A stretch of DNA of 64,000 nt from Spirosoma oryzae (GCF_003002825.1 NZ_PVTE01000030.1:1-64000), one strand, 5' to 3'. Numbered from the stretch's first letter, positions 42,295 through 52,408 are shown. Numbers and translations are program-made. The notes: generated by a model not told the origin, from the letters alone.

Positions 42295-44118
42295 CTAGTA
42301 CCGGTACGTAGTCCCCTCGAAATCGAATAGGGTGATAAGACGGCCTGTGTTACCTTTCTTCAGCAGAATACGGTCAGTTTGTGTCGTGTCCATGCGCTGT
42401 ATGTAGGTCGCCTTGTGAGGCAGGTACAGGTTAGTAAGCTGGGCGTCGGCGACAGAGTAGTTCGAGAATGTTTTCTCTACCTCGTCGCGGGGCGTGTTGC
42501 GGGGCGATGGGTAGAGTATCGTATCACCGGGCATGTACAACCGATTGATCTGTTCAGCAGCCCGCATGTACGGATTGCTTTCACGATACCGACCGAAATA
42601 CGTGTATTTGGGGGCATGGTCTTCATAAATCTGATCCAGTAGTTTAGCTATGTATCCAAGCTGAATCAGTAAGACGGCACTCAGTGTCCAGCGTATGTAA
42701 GCCGGCTCGTGGAAAACTTGCCAGATGGTTATACCCACCAGCACAATGGCATACGGAAACGAGAAACTGGTGTAGCGCTGGGTGATGCCGTAGGTGTGCC
42801 CATTGCGAAACGCCATAACGACGATAAACAGCGTAGGGACGATTGTCAGCAAGCCCATCAATACCACAAAACGATGTATGGACGACTGATCGAACGATTT
42901 AATCGCCCGGTAGGCCATGAACAGCAGAAGCGGCAAGGCAGCGGCCACGATGAGTCGTAGCGAGTGAATAGGGGAAACAAAATAGGCCACAACCAGCAAC
43001 AGCGGGAGCGCTACTTTCACCCACAAGGGTGTCGTTTCCTGTCGGCTGAACCGATAGACCAGGCCAGTTGCGAGTAGCCCCAGTGCCGTTGCAATGACCA
43101 GATTACGAAAACCAAGCGCCCCGCCAGTTACGCCGTTGGACAGCATGAACAGGTCAGCCACGATCAGTTCCATTCGGCGGAATACGTTGATCAGCGTGGC
43201 GGGTAGAATAAGCCCAAACCCGTTGTTAGTCGGGTTCGTGTCGGCCAGATGCTTGTAAAACTGAGCCTGGTACGCCATCGTCATGAATATGTACTTGCCC
43301 CCACCGACGATAAACCAGGGTAGGATAGCGACGAAGGCGGTGACACCGGTGACGCCCAGCCCGGCATACGTACGCCAGTCGCGGACGTAAAGGAGCATGT
43401 ACAGGCCATGACAGAAAAAAACCAGCGCCCCCAGATAATGACCTAGCATGGTCAAGGCAAAAGTCAGCCCGTAGCCGATGTACAAACCGATGGGTTGTTT
43501 GCCTTCTGACCGCCGGTCAAGGATGCGTAGGAAGAGATAGGTAGCCAGCAGCGACATGAAAATGGTCGTGCAGTAGCTGCGGGCCATGTGGCTGTAGGCA
43601 ATAAAAAACGGCTCGATTGCTGCCAGAAACGCGCACAATAGCGCAATGGATTCCGACTGCATGTAGCGCCTGACCAGCCCGTAAATCAGCAGTACGATGA
43701 GGGTGCTGAACAGGACGGATGGGAAGCGAATCGAAAAATCACTGATGCCAAATACGTCGATCCAAGCCGACAACATAGCCGTGTAAGCGGGGCTATTGCT
43801 GATGTCACTCCGGATGATGGCTTCGTTGTAATCGTTCAGCGTTTTGGGCTTCCAAAACTCGGCCGGCGTAAAGTAAGTCTTACCGGGTGTGAAAAATACG
43901 TCGTGCTGATTGGACCCTTCATACACAACGCCCTGCGTGCAGACCAGCGTTAACTTCTCATCCAGATAAATACCGTGAACGCCTGACTTATAGACGCGCA
44001 GGCCAAACGCCAGCGCGATGAGTACCAGCAGGATAATAGATGACGGTATCCTGGACTTACGAGACCGACTGGAGAGTGGTGTTGCCTGGTCATCGTGAGT
44101 GGGTATAGCAGTAAACAT
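42295..44118 (-). CDS. Glycosyltransferase family 39-like membrane protein
   Basis: 607 residues with about a dozen membrane segments. The first periplasmic loop has the acidic pair IYLDEKLTL and later FSIRFPSVLFSTLIVLLIYG, the layout of the PMT/ArnT-type (GT39/GT83) polyprenyl-phosphate sugar transferases. It probably glycosylates proteins or lipids at the outer face of the inner membrane. Donor and acceptor unknown. Stands alone. Confidence 0.8.
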   Translation of the reverse strand: MFTAIPTHDDQATPLSSRSRKSRIPSSIILLVLIALAFGLRVYKSGVHGIYLDEKLTLVCTQGVVYEGSNQHDVFFTPGKTYFTPAEFWKPKTLNDYNEAIIRSDISNSPAYTAMLSAWIDVFGISDFSIRFPSVLFSTLIVLLIYGLVRRYMQSESIALLCAFLAAIEPFFIAYSHMARSYCTTIFMSLLATYLFLRILDRRSEGKQPIGLYIGYGLTFALTMLGHYLGALVFFCHGLYMLLYVRDWRTYAGLGVTGVTAFVAILPWFIVGGGKYIFMTMAYQAQFYKHLADTNPTNNGFGLILPATLINVFRRMELIVADLFMLSNGVTGGALGFRNLVIATALGLLATGLVYRFSRQETTPLWVKVALPLLLVVAYFVSPIHSLRLIVAAALPLLLFMAYRAIKSFDQSSIHRFVVLMGLLTIVPTLFIVVMAFRNGHTYGITQRYTSFSFPYAIVLVGITIWQVFHEPAYIRWTLSAVLLIQLGYIAKLLDQIYEDHAPKYTYFGRYRESNPYMRAAEQINRLYMPGDTILYPSPRNTPRDEVEKTFSNYSVADAQLTNLYLPHKATYIQRMDTTQTDRILLKKGNTGRLITLFDFEGTTYRY

Positions 44119-44222
44119 GAGTGGTCAGCGAAGAAACAGCGCGCAAAATAAGGCTATTTCCCCCCTTATCATAAAGTGACCGGGAACCTGCCGGGATTAA
44201 CTAGGCTACGGCTAGGTACGGG

Positions 44223-45872
44223 CTAGTTCTGACCAGAACCAAAAACTTTTTCGCCATTAATCCACGTCTGCCGGACTTGCGTACCGCGCAGCTGTTCGTT
44301 GGGAACGGTCATAATGTCACGGTCAAGCACGACGAAATCCGCTTGTTTGCCGGGGGCAATGCTGCCACGCAACTGCTCTTCAAAACAGGCATAAGCTGCC
44401 CAGCGGGTCATTGCCAGTAAAGCAGACCGGCGATCGACGGCATTCTCCATCTGGTAACCGGCAGCCGGGAAATTCTTGGCATCCTGTCGGGCCACGGCTG
44501 CGTGAAAACCAAAGAGCGGGTTGGGCGCTTCGACTGGGAAGTCGCTGCCGAACGCGATGACCCCCATCTGCTTCATCAGGTCGTTGAACGCATAAGCCCC
44601 TTTCACACGGATGGGGCCAAGCCGGTCGGCGGCCCAGTACATATCAGAGGTCGCGTGGGTAGGCTGAACGGAGGGGATGATGGCGTACCGGCCAAACTTG
44701 GCCACGTCTTCCGGCGAAACGACCTGCGCGTGCTCGATGCGCCAGCGACGGTCGTTTTTGCCTTTCAACAACTTGCCGTACAGGTCGAGCATCAGGTGGT
44801 TGGCCGAGTCGCCGATGCAGTGAGTGTTGGCCTGAAAGCCGGATTTATACAGCAGGGCCGTTACGCGTGCCAGTTCATCGGGGGCCAACAACAGAAAGCC
44901 GCCCGTTTGTGGCCGATCGGTATAGGGTTTTCGCAGGCAGGCTCCGCGCGATCCCAGCGCACCATCGGCATACAGTTTAAACGACTTCACCGTCAGTCGG
45001 TCGGTTTGGAACGGGCCTTTTTTGAGATACAGGTTTAGATTCGGCTCGCCCAGGCTGACCATGGCGTAGTCCCGAATTTTCAACTGCCCCGCTTTATGCA
45101 GACTGTCGATCAGGTCGATTTCAGCGGGGCTGATGCCCGCGTCGGAAATCGTGGTCAGACCCAGCGCTACGCAAACGCGCTCGGCAGCTTTCAGCATCCG
45201 GGCTTTGTCGGCGAGGGTAGGCTGGGGGAGTACCCGCCGAACCAGCTGCATGGCATTGTCGACCAGCACGCCGGACGGTTGCCCATTCTGTAACACTACT
45301 TCACCACCGGCCAGCCGCGAACCGGCGGTAATCTGTGCCAGCCGTAACGCTTTCGAGTTGACCAGCAACGCGTGCCCATCGACCCGCATCAGCGCAACGG
45401 GTATGTTCGGGAAAGCGGCATCCAGTTTTTCTTTGGTGGGGAATTGCTTGTCTGCCCAGTCATTCTGATCCCAGCCGCGCCCCGTAAGCCATAGCACCTG
45501 CGGATGTTGCTTATAGAAGTTTTTGAGCCGGGCAATCACGTCGTCGTACGAATCGGCCCCGACCAGGTCGGCCTGATCGAGTACTTGTCCCAGGCCCAGA
45601 AAGTGGCTGTGCGGGTCGTAGAAGCCCGGATAGACGGGGGCTCCGCCCAGATCGACTGTGCTGTCGGCGTCGTATTGTTTCCGAAGCTCGTCGGCTTTTC
45701 CCACGGCCAGAAACGTGCCGTCGTTCACGACGAAGGCATCGGCCGTCGAAAATGCCGAATCGGCGGTATAAACGTGGGCGTTGGTGACGAGCAGATCCGC
45801 CGATTTTTGACTGCTACAGGCTAGCAGCCAATAGGCGCAGAGGGGTAGAAAGCGAGCGACAACGTGTTTCAT
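44223..45872 (-). CDS. Amidohydrolase, YtcJ-like, exported
   Basis: 549 residues with a lipoprotein signal (LPLCAYWLLAC). The metal-dependent hydrolase domain has VYPGFYDPHSHFLGLG (HxH), QANTHCIGDSANH, WRIEHAQVVSPED and FGSDFPVEAPNP. This is the amidohydrolase 3 / YtcJ type that hydrolyses C-N bonds; substrate unknown. The start at 45872 gives the signal peptide; the open frame extends 49 codons further upstream. Confidence 0.88.
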   Translation of the reverse strand: MKHVVARFLPLCAYWLLACSSQKSADLLVTNAHVYTADSAFSTADAFVVNDGTFLAVGKADELRKQYDADSTVDLGGAPVYPGFYDPHSHFLGLGQVLDQADLVGADSYDDVIARLKNFYKQHPQVLWLTGRGWDQNDWADKQFPTKEKLDAAFPNIPVALMRVDGHALLVNSKALRLAQITAGSRLAGGEVVLQNGQPSGVLVDNAMQLVRRVLPQPTLADKARMLKAAERVCVALGLTTISDAGISPAEIDLIDSLHKAGQLKIRDYAMVSLGEPNLNLYLKKGPFQTDRLTVKSFKLYADGALGSRGACLRKPYTDRPQTGGFLLLAPDELARVTALLYKSGFQANTHCIGDSANHLMLDLYGKLLKGKNDRRWRIEHAQVVSPEDVAKFGRYAIIPSVQPTHATSDMYWAADRLGPIRVKGAYAFNDLMKQMGVIAFGSDFPVEAPNPLFGFHAAVARQDAKNFPAAGYQMENAVDRRSALLAMTRWAAYACFEEQLRGSIAPGKQADFVVLDRDIMTVPNEQLRGTQVRQTWINGEKVFGSGQN

Positions 45873-45978
45873 GCTGTGTTGACGGGTAAAAAAGGCAAGA
45901 TACGCGAAAGCAATAAACCGCCCGGCAATCTGATAATCTCGTATTTTTGAGGTTAAAGCTAGTTTTAACTCTCCGTCA

Positions 45979-47376
45979 ATGAAACTCGGCAGTTGCGTTT
46001 TTCTCCTACTCCTCCCCACCGCACTCGTTGCTCAAAAAATTACCAATGCTGACAATGCTGTTCAACGCGCCCGTCAGCGGGCCTTTACGGTAGCGACAAT
46101 TCCGCAAATCGGCGATCCGATTACGCTGGCGCAGGCAGCCAGTCAGGCAATTGAAACGAACTACCAGATTCGCATCAACCGGTCGCAGGAGCAGATTGCC
46201 CGTAACAATTTTACGCGGGGCAACGCCGGCTATCTGCCCAGTCTGACGGGTAACCTGAACTCCAACGGTGGACTGCAAAGCTTTTACCAGACCTATCTCG
46301 ATGGGTTACGGCCCCCGCAGCAAGTCAATGGTATCTTCAACCGCACGACAAACCTGGGCGTCAACCTCAACTACACCGTGTTCAACGGGTATGCCCGATC
46401 TGCTACATACAGTCAGTTGCAGCAGTTGCTGAATCTGGCCAGCGTAACGACCCGCGCCAATGCCGAAGCGACATTAGCCAGTGTCGCGACGACCTATTAC
46501 GACGTAATCCGGCAGCTACAGCGGCTGATTGCCTTTAGTCAGGCGCTCGACGTATCCCGCGAACGGCTCGACCTGGCACGGGCAACGTATGAGGTGGGCA
46601 CGCGCTCGAAAGTCGATTTTCTGAGTGCTCAGGTCGATTATAATGCCGACAGTGCCGCCGTCATTCAGCAGGAGCAGTTTCTCCGTGATGCCAAGGTTAC
46701 GCTGAATACGCTGCTCGTGCGCGACCCGCAGACGGAATTTGCGATTCGGGATACGATTCTGGTCAATACGAATCTCCAGTTTCAGGCACTGGAGGAATCA
46801 ATGGCTGGTAACAACCCCTTGCTGGCCACGGCGGTGCTGAACCGAACGATCGCGGACATCGGCATTCGACTGGCGAACGCTCAGCAACTGCCGTTGGTGA
46901 CCGCGCAGACAGGCTATAACTACCAGTTTGTTGATAACCAGGGCGGCTTCGGTATTCGCACCGGGCGGACAAGCGCGGTGACGTATTTGCTGACGGCTAC
47001 CATTCCCATTTTCAACGGCTTTAACCTGAAGCGGCAGATCCAGAATGCGAAGGTGAACACGCTTATTGCCCGCGATCAGGAAAGTAATCAGCGGCTGCAA
47101 TTACAAACGGCCCTGACGCAAACGTACCAGTTGTACCGCAATAGTCTGAAACTGTTGAATCTGGAAGTGCTGAACAATCAATTGGCCAATCAGAACGTCG
47201 ATATTGCGTACGACCGCTACCGGATCGGTAACTCGACTTTCGTCGAATTTCGCGATGTGCAGCGTACGCTGATCGACGCGCAAACCCGGCTGATCGACGC
47301 CGAATTCAACGCCAAAGCCGCCGAAATCGAATTGTTACGGCTTAGCAGTACCATTTCGCAGGCGCTGGTTCAGTAG
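45979..47376 (+). CDS. TolC-family outer membrane efflux protein
   Basis: 465 residues with signal peptide MKLGSCVFLLLLPTALVAQ. Two long helical repeats follow, with QAIETNYQIRINRSQEQIAR, LDLARATYEVGTRSKVDFLS and the matching second-half YDRYRIGNSTFVEFRDVQRT. Forms a trimeric channel across outer membrane and periplasm. No RND or ABC pump partner is adjacent. Confidence 0.92.
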   Translation: MKLGSCVFLLLLPTALVAQKITNADNAVQRARQRAFTVATIPQIGDPITLAQAASQAIETNYQIRINRSQEQIARNNFTRGNAGYLPSLTGNLNSNGGLQSFYQTYLDGLRPPQQVNGIFNRTTNLGVNLNYTVFNGYARSATYSQLQQLLNLASVTTRANAEATLASVATTYYDVIRQLQRLIAFSQALDVSRERLDLARATYEVGTRSKVDFLSAQVDYNADSAAVIQQEQFLRDAKVTLNTLLVRDPQTEFAIRDTILVNTNLQFQALEESMAGNNPLLATAVLNRTIADIGIRLANAQQLPLVTAQTGYNYQFVDNQGGFGIRTGRTSAVTYLLTATIPIFNGFNLKRQIQNAKVNTLIARDQESNQRLQLQTALTQTYQLYRNSLKLLNLEVLNNQLANQNVDIAYDRYRIGNSTFVEFRDVQRTLIDAQTRLIDAEFNAKAAEIELLRLSSTISQALVQ

Positions 47377-47408
47377 TCCACCGCGCGACGGAAAACACAC
47401 GGTGAATT

Positions 47409-47433
47409 AGTTGGTTAGTAGTAGTAACCAACT
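47409..47433. terminator. Small hairpin after tolC-like gene
   Basis: Perfect 9-bp stem agttggtta / taaccaact with a 7-nt loop, 33 bp past the stop; T-poor, so a weak terminator or processing site. Confidence 0.4.
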
Positions 47434-47444
47434 GGTTCTCGATC

Positions 47445-47654
47445 ATGCCCTACACTCGAACGGACTATCCCGACTCGCTGAAATACTTCATGGCCCCGGT
47501 TCGCAATAAGGCCATCGACATTGCCAATGCGTTGCTGGCCGAAGGAAACGACGATGCCAAAGCGATTGCTATCGCCACCGCCCGCGCGGAAGAATGGGCA
47601 CTCAAGCGCAGCATAAAAGTCAGAAAGGATAACGCACCGGAAAACCGTTCATAA
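47445..47654 (+). CDS. Small conserved hypothetical protein
   Basis: 69 residues: MPYTRTDYPDSLKYFMAPVR, then NKAIDIANALLAEGNDDAKA and IATARAEEWALKRS. Short proteins of this pattern are common in soil Bacteroidota and I know no function. It sits 8 bp before the DUF421 gene and is probably co-transcribed with it. Confidence 0.75.
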   Translation: MPYTRTDYPDSLKYFMAPVRNKAIDIANALLAEGNDDAKAIAIATARAEEWALKRSIKVRKDNAPENRS

Positions 47655-47662
47655 GGCCGACT

Positions 47663-48361
47663 ATGCAGCAGCCTATTGAGGTTTTCGACTGGCACCGTAT
47701 TCTGATCAAGGAACTACCCTGGACGTTTCTGGGGGAAGTTGCTTTCCGTACGGTGTTTATGTTTATCATTCTGCTGACGGCGCTCACCGTTTCGGGTAAG
47801 CGCGAAGTCCGGCAGCTATCGATTTACGAACTGGTGCTGGTCATCGGGCTGGGCTCAGCGGCTGGCGATCCGATGTTCTACGACGACGTGCCATTGAGCA
47901 GTGCCGTAGTCGTCTTCGTAGTCATGATGGCCTGCTATAAACTGGTTACGTACATCAGCGATCATTACGGAAAAGTACGAAACGTGCTGGAAGGAACACC
48001 CGTTTACATTGTCGAAGACGGGCGTGTGCTGATCGATAATCTGAAAAGCGAAGACATTACCCGCGAGGAACTGTTTGCTGACTTGCGCGTACAGGGCATC
48101 CGGCAGTTGGGACAGGTCCAGACAACGATTCTCGAACCAAACGGGCAGATCAGCGTCTTTCCGTTCAAAGAGGGGGCCGTGCTCGATGGTCTGTCAATCA
48201 TGCCCAGACTGCTGGATGCGCGTACCGAGCGACTTACCACGCCCGGTACGTATGCCTGTTATACCTGCGGTCACGTCGAGCGTTTCGACCAACCCGTCGA
48301 CGCGCCTGTCTGTCGACACTGTGGGCAAACCAAGTGGTGTATGACCGTGCGGGATACTTAG
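47663..48361 (+). CDS. DUF421 (YetF-like) membrane protein with zinc ribbon
   Basis: 232 residues. Three membrane segments (FRTVFMFIILLTALTVSGKR, ELVLVIGLGSAAGDPMFYDD) and the cytoplasmic YetF domain (GTPVYIVEDGRVLIDNLKSE, LFADLRVQGI) are typical. Unusual is the C-terminal zinc ribbon, CYTCGH and CRHCGQ about 20 residues apart. Function unknown. Its stop overlaps the convergent topoisomerase stop by four bases. Confidence 0.85.
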   Translation: MQQPIEVFDWHRILIKELPWTFLGEVAFRTVFMFIILLTALTVSGKREVRQLSIYELVLVIGLGSAAGDPMFYDDVPLSSAVVVFVVMMACYKLVTYISDHYGKVRNVLEGTPVYIVEDGRVLIDNLKSEDITREELFADLRVQGIRQLGQVQTTILEPNGQISVFPFKEGAVLDGLSIMPRLLDARTERLTTPGTYACYTCGHVERFDQPVDAPVCRHCGQTKWCMTVRDT

Positions 48362-49455
48362 GCTACTGCTTTTGTTCGGGCCGCTTTCTTGACGGTGCGC
48401 TTTACCTGATCATTCAGAAACTTCAGCAGTAGTTTCTCCACACCATCGAGTCCGTTAGGGCTCGTCTGCCGATAGCGGCCTTTATTCTTGATGTACGGGT
48501 TCAGATCACGGCATTCGTAGGCTTCCAGAATTTGCGGGTGGACGTAGTGCTTCCGGCAAACCGTGCGGGTGTTGCCGAGCTTGTGCGATACCTCATCAAG
48601 AATTGTGTTGACATTTTTCTTCAGTTCTTTCTCGCTCTCACAAGGCTCCAGCTCGACCAGCAGGCGCAACGCGTTGACGGTACCCGCCCAGGTACGGAAA
48701 TCCTTGGCTGAGAATTCGTCGCCCATCGTTTCCTGCAAATAGTCATTGACCATCCCGGAGTCGATGGGATGCCGGTTGCCCTCCGCGTCGAAGTATTGAA
48801 ACAGTTCTTTGCCGGGAATGTCGCGACAGTCTTTCACCAGCTTCGCCAGGCGTGGGTCGTGCAGCGTGATGTCGTGAAAGATGCCCTTCTTACCCTTGAA
48901 ACTGAACCGGACCTCACCGCCGTCGGCTTTGACGTGCCGGTCTTTTAACGTCGTCAGCCCGTACGATCCGTACTCTTTTTCGTAAGCTGCGTTACCGACG
49001 CGAATCAGCGTCTGTTCCATTACGCTGAGCGCGATGGCAATCACTTTGTCTCGATTCAACGTGCGCTGTTTCAGATCTTTCGCCAGACGAGCCCTAAGTT
49101 TAGGCAGTGCTTCGCCAAAGGATGTCATTCGGAAAAACTTTGTTTCGCTGCGAATGGCGTTCCAGGCTGTGTGGTATCGATACTGCTTCCGATTCTTCGT
49201 ATCGATGCCAGTAGCCTGTAAATGACTGTTTGATTTCGGGCTGATCCAGACCCGTTCCCAGGCGGGGGGAAGCGCCATACTCCGAATACGACGTAGCGTA
49301 TCTTCATCGTCGATGGGTTCACCTTTGGCGTCGGTATACGTGAAATGGTCGCCCGCCTTTCTACGGTTAATGCCTGGAATTGTATCGCTGACGTACAAAA
49401 GCCTGGCCGCCTTGGCCGTTTGTACCGGATCGTGCATGAGTTGAGCCGTGTTCAT
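48358..49455 (-). CDS. DNA topoisomerase IB
   Basis: 365 residues of the poxvirus-like bacterial type. It has LPPAWERVWISPKSNSHLQ, YHTAWNAIRSETKF, SAKDFRTWAGT and the active-site Tyr304 in CRKHYVHPQILEAY. Relaxes supercoils by a 3'-phosphotyrosine intermediate. ATG at 49455 preferred to a TTG five codons earlier. Convergent with the DUF421 gene. Confidence 0.94.
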   Translation of the reverse strand: MNTAQLMHDPVQTAKAARLLYVSDTIPGINRRKAGDHFTYTDAKGEPIDDEDTLRRIRSMALPPAWERVWISPKSNSHLQATGIDTKNRKQYRYHTAWNAIRSETKFFRMTSFGEALPKLRARLAKDLKQRTLNRDKVIAIALSVMEQTLIRVGNAAYEKEYGSYGLTTLKDRHVKADGGEVRFSFKGKKGIFHDITLHDPRLAKLVKDCRDIPGKELFQYFDAEGNRHPIDSGMVNDYLQETMGDEFSAKDFRTWAGTVNALRLLVELEPCESEKELKKNVNTILDEVSHKLGNTRTVCRKHYVHPQILEAYECRDLNPYIKNKGRYRQTSPNGLDGVEKLLLKFLNDQVKRTVKKAARTKAVA

Positions 49456-49538
49456 AACGTTGTGTCGCAATAGGATGGTTTGGAAACCGATTGTACACCG
49501 ATATGGTTTGCGCTGCGCTCAGGGCATTGACCGACCGG

Positions 49539-50117
49539 TTACCGGGGCTGGGCTGACTTGCCAAAAAACCAGAGGGCCAGGGCGTTGGCGTAGTGATCGA
49601 AATCGATTGGGCTCATGACGTTGGTGAAGGCGGGCGCTTTTGTGGCCAGCCCCATCATCATGGCTGCCAGCACAACCCAGAGCCCTCGTTTGTTGCGTTG
49701 CAACAGCGCATGCACTGCTATCAGCATCAGCAGAAGAATACCCAGCGAGGGGACGATCGGCGTAAACACCTGTACTTCGGGTAACAGCAGTACGACGAAT
49801 AGGGCAACGCCTGGAACAACCGTCAGCAGAAAACCGCGCTGACTATAGGTGATCCGGTTGAGTAGCCCCCAGGTAGCGACGACGGCGCAGAAAATGCCCA
49901 GACTATCTGCCAGTATGCGCATCGAGCGATGCAGCGGTTCGAGTGATTCCGAGCCCGTGTAATGAAAGACGCCGATGACAGCCCCCAGCGAAACTGTCAG
50001 GAAGAAGAATCCCCACAGCAGCCGATTGAAGAAGGGTACCTGCTGAAAAAAGCGCCAGAACACGCCGAAGCCAGTACCAGCCAGTATCGAACTGGAGAGG
50101 ATGTGCGAAAAAATCAT
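49539..50117 (-). CDS. Polytopic membrane protein, DUF6962-like
   Basis: 192 residues with about six membrane segments (LLWGFFFLTVSLGAVIGVFH, GFLLTVVPGVALFVVLLLPE and others). The FSHILSSSILAGTGFGVFWR start and the conserved HYANALALWFF end recall DUF6962, which I hold with moderate confidence. ATG at 50117 preferred. Confidence 0.65.
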   Translation of the reverse strand: MIFSHILSSSILAGTGFGVFWRFFQQVPFFNRLLWGFFFLTVSLGAVIGVFHYTGSESLEPLHRSMRILADSLGIFCAVVATWGLLNRITYSQRGFLLTVVPGVALFVVLLLPEVQVFTPIVPSLGILLLMLIAVHALLQRNKRGLWVVLAAMMMGLATKAPAFTNVMSPIDFDHYANALALWFFGKSAQPR

Positions 50118-50277
50118 CACGAAATTTAGCAAGATTCGGCTACTTTTGCCCAACTTTTTCGGAGACGACTACGCTGTCAGGAATCGTCGCCATGCTTATT
50201 TTCTGGCTGGCTACGCAGGATTATGACAGGGTATGTCGCCGGCCCTAACTGCATCGCCAACGATTTAATAACCAGTC

Positions 50278-51162
50278 ATGAGTGTTTTAGTTAACAAAGA
50301 CTCCAAAGTAATCGTCCAGGGTTTCACTGGTTCGGAAGGCAGCTTTCACGCCCAGCAGATGATCGAATACGGTACCAACGTGGTTGGTGGCGTAACGCCC
50401 GGTAAAGGTGGCCAAACCCACCTCGATCGCCCTGTTTTCAACACGGTCCGTCAGGCCGTTGAAGAAGCGAGTGCGGATACGTCGATCATTTTTGTTCCAC
50501 CCGCGTTTGCCGCCGACGCCATCATGGAAGCCGCTGATGCAGGCATCAAAGTCATTATCTGCATTACGGAAGGTATTCCAACCGCAGACATGGTTGCGGT
50601 GAAGCACTACCTGTCTGACATCAATAAAGACGTAAAACTGATCGGCCCGAACTGCCCCGGCGTAATGACCGCTGAAGAATGCAAGGTGGGTATCATGCCC
50701 GGCTTCATTTTCAAGAAAGGTACGATTGGTATCGTTTCCAAGTCAGGTACGCTGACCTACGAAGCGGTCGATCAGCTGACGAAAGCAGGTCTGGGCCAAA
50801 GCACCGCTATCGGTATCGGGGGTGACCCAATCATCGGTACGACGACCAAACAGGCCGTTGAACTGCTGATGAACGATCCGGAAACCGAAGCCATCGTCAT
50901 GATCGGCGAAATCGGTGGGGGCATGGAAGCCGAAGCCGCCCGCTGGATCAAAGCCGACGGTAACCGCAAGCCGGTCGTTGGCTTTATCGCCGGGCAGACA
51001 GCGCCGAAAGGTCGTCGGATGGGCCACGCCGGTGCAATTGTCGGTGGCGCTGACGATACTGCCGCGGCTAAAATGGCCATCATGCGCGAGTGCGGTATTC
51101 ACGTTGTTGAATCCCCCGCTCTCATCGGCGACACGATGCTGAAGGCACTAGGCAAAAATTAA
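50278..51162 (+). CDS. sucD: Succinate-CoA ligase, alpha subunit
   Basis: 294 residues. [19 protein letters not shown] binds Co[21 protein letters not shown] follows, and the phosphorylated His250 is in [10 protein letters not shown]. With SucC it makes succinate and ATP/GTP in the citric acid cycle; sucC is not in the window, which is usual for Bacteroidota where the two genes are split. Confidence 0.97.
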   Translation: MSVLVNKDSKVIVQGFTGSEGSFHAQQMIEYGTNVVGGVTPGKGGQTHLDRPVFNTVRQAVEEASADTSIIFVPPAFAADAIMEAADAGIKVIICITEGIPTADMVAVKHYLSDINKDVKLIGPNCPGVMTAEECKVGIMPGFIFKKGTIGIVSKSGTLTYEAVDQLTKAGLGQSTAIGIGGDPIIGTTTKQAVELLMNDPETEAIVMIGEIGGGMEAEAARWIKADGNRKPVVGFIAGQTAPKGRRMGHAGAIVGGADDTAAAKMAIMRECGIHVVESPALIGDTMLKALGKN

Positions 51163-51163
51163 T

Positions 51164-51292
51164 GCGTGAATGAGTGAATGGGTGAATGAGCGATTACGAC
51201 ACAACGCAAAAGAACGGGCCATTTTTCGGCGATTCGATCTTTTGCTTTTTGTCCTATTCACGCATTCACTCATTCTTTCATTCACTCATTCT
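51164..51292. repeat. Inverted repeat built of GTGAATGA words
   Basis: Left arm 51164-51190 (gcgtgaatgagtgaatgggt and on) and right arm 51256-51292 (attcacgcattcactcattc and on) are inverted copies of an 8-bp word around a 65-bp core. It begins 2 bp after the sucD stop and extends into the N-terminal coding part of the DUF4271 gene. Confidence 0.8.
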
Positions 51293-52408
51293 ACCACTGC
51301 CCAGCCCCGCAACGAAGGGATCGGACCGGGCGGACAATATTATCCGGTTCACTCGTTTCAGGACGATTTTCAGGTGTTCGATGCCGCTACGCAGGCGTAC
51401 GTTCCTTACATTCCTGAACTCCATGCCACGCAAACGGCACTCAGTGCTTATGTCGATTTGGAAAGTAACCGGCATTACAAGCTGTTGCTGACTACGAAAG
51501 ACGATGGCTACCTCTTCATCAATGCCGCACTTCGGCGTAATTTACGAGCTGGTACATGGCTGATACTCGACATCGACAGTCTGTTCCGAGCCTACCGCCG
51601 TCCCGAAATTTTTCTAACCGTATACGGGTCACCGGGTGTTGCGGGTAAGCAGCTGTACATTGCCTATCCGCGTTCGGCTGCGCAGAAAACCATCGTACTG
51701 CGCGACGACAATCTCAGTGTGCGGCCCCGACCTGTATCGGTCTACACCAACCTGCTGGGTGTAGGCCTACTGATCATACTGGCGTTCTTCGCGTTTCTGT
51801 TTTCGTTTCACAACCGGGCGTTCGAACGGTTTTTCAGCCCGCGTGATCTGCTGTCCGTTCGGGCGCAGGAGGAGTCATTTCTGATCGGCAGGCCACTAAG
51901 CAGTGTGAATCTGCTGTTTACGCTGGGGCTGAGTTTGCTCACGAGCTACCTGATTATGCTCGCCCAGAGCCACCGTGTCGACGTTTTTTCGGCCCGCTTG
52001 TTATTGCCTAACCTGACGCAGTGGGGCGGTGTCGGCACAGAATACGTAGTACTGACGGTGCTGGCATTCGGGGCGCTGATCGGTAAATATGCCTTGATTG
52101 ACGTGATTAGTGGGCTGTACAAACTCCACGAAATCGCTAATGTCCATTTCTTTAAGATACTTCAGTCGTCGCTGCTGTTCTTCACGTCGATGACGCTGGT
52201 ACTGCTGGTCATATCCTATAATATTGATCAAACGGTTTGGTCGGAAAACGCGCTGCTGTTTCCCCTAATCGGCTTTTATACAGCACGGGTAGCCTTGCTC
52301 TATGTGGTGATCCGGGCGAGTGAGTCTATCAAGAATCTTTATTTATTTTCGTACCTTTGCATCGTCGAACTGATACCGCTCATCATCGGATTGCGCTTCA
52401 TTCTCTGA
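51170..52408 (+). CDS. DUF4271 membrane protein
   Basis: 412 residues. After a signal-like hydrophobic stretch (FDLLLFVLFTHSLILSFTHS) comes a soluble domain, then about six membrane segments with the DUF4271 pattern (LFTLGLSLLTSYLIMLAQS, FGALIGKYALIDVISGLY, RASESIKNLYLFSYLCIVEL). The gene is a regular neighbour of hemD and gliding genes in Cytophagales. The first 12 residues and the signal are encoded inside the GTGAATGA repeat, so the true start may be later. Confidence 0.8.
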   Translation: MSEWVNERLRHNAKERAIFRRFDLLLFVLFTHSLILSFTHSTTAQPRNEGIGPGGQYYPVHSFQDDFQVFDAATQAYVPYIPELHATQTALSAYVDLESNRHYKLLLTTKDDGYLFINAALRRNLRAGTWLILDIDSLFRAYRRPEIFLTVYGSPGVAGKQLYIAYPRSAAQKTIVLRDDNLSVRPRPVSVYTNLLGVGLLIILAFFAFLFSFHNRAFERFFSPRDLLSVRAQEESFLIGRPLSSVNLLFTLGLSLLTSYLIMLAQSHRVDVFSARLLLPNLTQWGGVGTEYVVLTVLAFGALIGKYALIDVISGLYKLHEIANVHFFKILQSSLLFFTSMTLVLLVISYNIDQTVWSENALLFPLIGFYTARVALLYVVIRASESIKNLYLFSYLCIVELIPLIIGLRFIL

